8,452 bases of DNA, taken from a bacterium (GTDB lineage Bacteria > Bacteroidota > Bacteroidia > Bacteroidales > UBA932). Both the position numbers and the translations under genes were made by a program. This document shows positions 6,967 through 8,452 of this stretch, piece after piece. Under the pieces are notes generated by a model. The model did not search any database. It worked only from the letters and a program-made list of their open reading frames with translations, and had not been told where the DNA came from. Position 1 is the first letter of the stretch. Every line of letters begins with the position of its first letter. Where the stretch lies: NCBI GenBank assembly GCA_004561775.1, contig SFUD01000020.1, positions 1 through 8,452 on the forward strand. Reading direction: 5' to 3'.

Positions 6967-8126
6967 GGTATGCTACCATAGTCATCTTTACGGCAATTCT
7001 GCTCCTGCCTGCGCGCCTTGGAGGCTTTACACCGCCCAAGCCGCCGGTGCCCATACAGCTCTATGATACCGTAAGGCTGCTCTTCATTGGAGATGTGATG
7101 CAACACGGCAAACAGGTAAAGGCAGCCCTTGCCGCCGGCAACCCTGCAGCCCCGGAAGACCCCCTCTCCTACAACTACAGCACCACGTTCAAATATATAG
7201 CAGAAAATCTCCGCAGAGCAGATATTGCAGCCGCAAATATGGAATTTCCAGTAGGCGACTATCCCTATGGCTTCTATCCAAACTTCAACTCTCCCGCAAC
7301 CATAGCCCTGGAGGCAAAGAGAAGCGGTATAAATCTCTTTCTTACAGCCAACAACCATATGGCAGACCAGGGAGGCAAAGGGTTGGAGAAGACACTGCAG
7401 ATTTACGACACCTTGGGAGTGCGCTACATTGGCTCCTACCACTCTGCAGAGGAGAGGGAGAGCAGAGAGCCCCTGATAATCAGACGCAAGGGAATAAAAA
7501 TTGCCTTCATAAACTTCTGCTATGGGCTAAACTGCGCATTGGATGGGAAATGCGTAGTAAACAGAATGGACAGCACCCTCATCTGCAGATACATAGAGAG
7601 AGCCAAAGAGGGCGGAGCAGACCTTATAGTAGCGCTGCCGCACTGGGGAGAGGAGTACAAAAGCCTGCCCAACAAACAACAGCGCAGGTGGGCAGAGATG
7701 CTCTTTAAGAGGGGAGTCAGGCTTATTGTAGGCACCCACCCGCACGTTCCGCAGCTGGCAGAGATAGAACTTAAGAGCAACGGAGAACTTAAGCAGGCTG
7801 CCATCTACTCACTTGGCAACTACATCTCCAACCAAAGCACCCCCAACCAGACACAACTGGGACTTATGGCAGAGATAGCCCTCTGCCGCAACAGGCTCAC
7901 AGGCAAAGTAACCGTAACAGCGCCTCAAATAACCCCTCTGTGGTGCTTCAAGGCAGGAGAGTATGAGAATAACTACACCGTACTCCCGATAAGCAGAGTG
8001 CTAGCCCACCCGGAGCGCGTAGCAATTGCAAAAGAGTATGAGCGAGCCAGCACCACATACGAACAATTTAAAAGAGAGAATCTTATAAGAGTATCCCGAT
8101 GTGAGGAGGAGACAATTGACAAATGA
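6963..8126 (+). CDS. CapA/PGA_cap family putative metallophosphatase, exported
   Basis: A 387-residue protein with the PGA_cap fold, a calcineurin-like metallophosphatase superfamily member related to CapA/PgsA of poly-gamma-glutamate capsule synthesis. An N-terminal hydrophobic segment (residues 4-17) is a likely signal peptide or anchor, so it should act in the periplasm. Motifs in order are LLFIGDVMQHG (39-49), AANMEFP (90-96), LTANNHMADQ (127-136), LPHWGEEY (225-232), VGTHPHVPQ (256-264) and YSLGNYIS (282-289). These carry the Asp, Asn and His residues expected to bind metal. No CapB or CapC homologue is in the window, and no capsule genes, so a poly-glutamate role is not supported here; the substrate is unknown. 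The gene overlaps both neighbours by 4 bases (ATGA), implying translational coupling. Residues after about 340 are a less conserved tail. Confidence 0.92.
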   Translation: MRYATIVIFTAILLLPARLGGFTPPKPPVPIQLYDTVRLLFIGDVMQHGKQVKAALAAGNPAAPEDPLSYNYSTTFKYIAENLRRADIAAANMEFPVGDYPYGFYPNFNSPATIALEAKRSGINLFLTANNHMADQGGKGLEKTLQIYDTLGVRYIGSYHSAEERESREPLIIRRKGIKIAFINFCYGLNCALDGKCVVNRMDSTLICRYIERAKEGGADLIVALPHWGEEYKSLPNKQQRRWAEMLFKRGVRLIVGTHPHVPQLAEIELKSNGELKQAAIYSLGNYISNQSTPNQTQLGLMAEIALCRNRLTGKVTVTAPQITPLWCFKAGEYENNYTVLPISRVLAHPERVAIAKEYERASTTYEQFKRENLIRVSRCEEETIDK

Positions 8127-8452
8127 AAGAGAGAATATATACATTAAAGGAGATGGACCCAGTAGAGGTCTATGGAGTAAACGACAGATTTATAAAGAGC
8201 ATCTGCAGCCACTTTCCCAACCTTAAGGTTGTGCCGCGCGGCGAGAAGCTCATAATGAAGGGAGAGGGGGAGCAGATAGAGGCCTTCCTCAGAGTGCTGG
8301 AGATGCTTATAGCAAAGAGAATGAAGAAACGCAGCCTCTCTATGGATGATGTGGACTCCATCTTTGAGACTTTGAGCTTCAACTCATTTGGAGGTGAAAA
8401 GGGTGCAGATAGCAATGACTGCTCATCTGATAGCGCGGCTCAATCCCAGGCC
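8123..8452 (+). CDS. PhoH family protein, N-terminal part
   Basis: The first 110 residues of a protein that runs off the right edge. Residues about 9-72 resemble the N-terminal KH-like domain of PhoH/PhoL proteins: VEVYGVNDRFIKSI, then FPNLKVVPRGEKLIMKG, then a helix FLRVLEMLIAKR. A Ser/Asp/Asn-rich linker (about 90-110) follows. The Walker A motif of the ATPase domain, expected further downstream, lies outside the window, so the call rests on the N-terminal domain. PhoH-family proteins are predicted cytoplasmic RNA-associated ATPases; some are found with the rRNA-processing nuclease YbeY. The start ATG overlaps the CapA-family stop as ATGA, the same junction type as the one upstream, so its expression is probably coupled to the two envelope genes before it. 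Confidence 0.8.
   Translation, partial: MKERIYTLKEMDPVEVYGVNDRFIKSICSHFPNLKVVPRGEKLIMKGEGEQIEAFLRVLEMLIAKRMKKRSLSMDDVDSIFETLSFNSFGGEKGADSNDCSSDSAAQSQA

Noticed and set aside
6963..8126. Capsule (poly-gamma-glutamate) biosynthesis locus suggested by the CapA family gene
   Set aside because: No CapB ligase, CapC or glycosyltransferase genes are adjacent. CapA-family proteins are widespread in bacteria without such capsules, so only the family call is kept.

Overview
The window reads as chromosomal DNA of a member of the Bacteroidota, most likely a Bacteroidales. The evidence is: a leucyl-tRNA synthetase with the insert this phylum carries just before KMSKS; promoter-like elements of the TTG-N19-TAnnTTTG type; mostly weak Shine-Dalgarno sequences; a TonB C-terminal domain fused to an enzyme-like domain; and a preference for AGA/AGG and ATA codons at near-balanced GC. 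I cannot name the genus from sequence alone.

Layout: positions 1-5543 are transcribed leftward and 5632-8452 rightward, from an 88-base divergent intergenic region. Leftward, in order of transcription, are a SPOR-domain lipoprotein (5543-5070), gcvT (4998-3892), an M28-peptidase-like protein fused to a TonB C-terminal domain (3878-2547), and leuS (2531 to the left edge, C-terminus missing). A hairpin with a T-rich tail overlaps the lipoprotein stop codon. A promoter-like -7 element lies just after it, so gcvT, the M28-like gene and leuS probably form their own transcription unit, with gaps of 13 and 15 bases.

Rightward are a DUF389 membrane protein, a CapA/PGA_cap-family putative metallophosphatase with an export signal, and the N-terminal 110 residues of a PhoH-family protein. 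Each junction is a 4-base ATGA overlap, so the three are probably translationally coupled. Their common function is unknown.

The coding content is mostly ordinary core genome: tRNA charging, glycine cleavage and envelope maintenance. I found no RNA genes, mobile elements, CRISPR arrays or phage genes, and no intergenic gap longer than 88 bases. Three points deserve a second look. The M28-like protein lacks two of the five conserved metal ligands and carries a TonB C-terminal domain. Codon usage shifts abruptly within leuS at about the KMSKS motif. DUF389, CapA and PhoH are tightly coupled. I did not see a clearly new multi-gene system.
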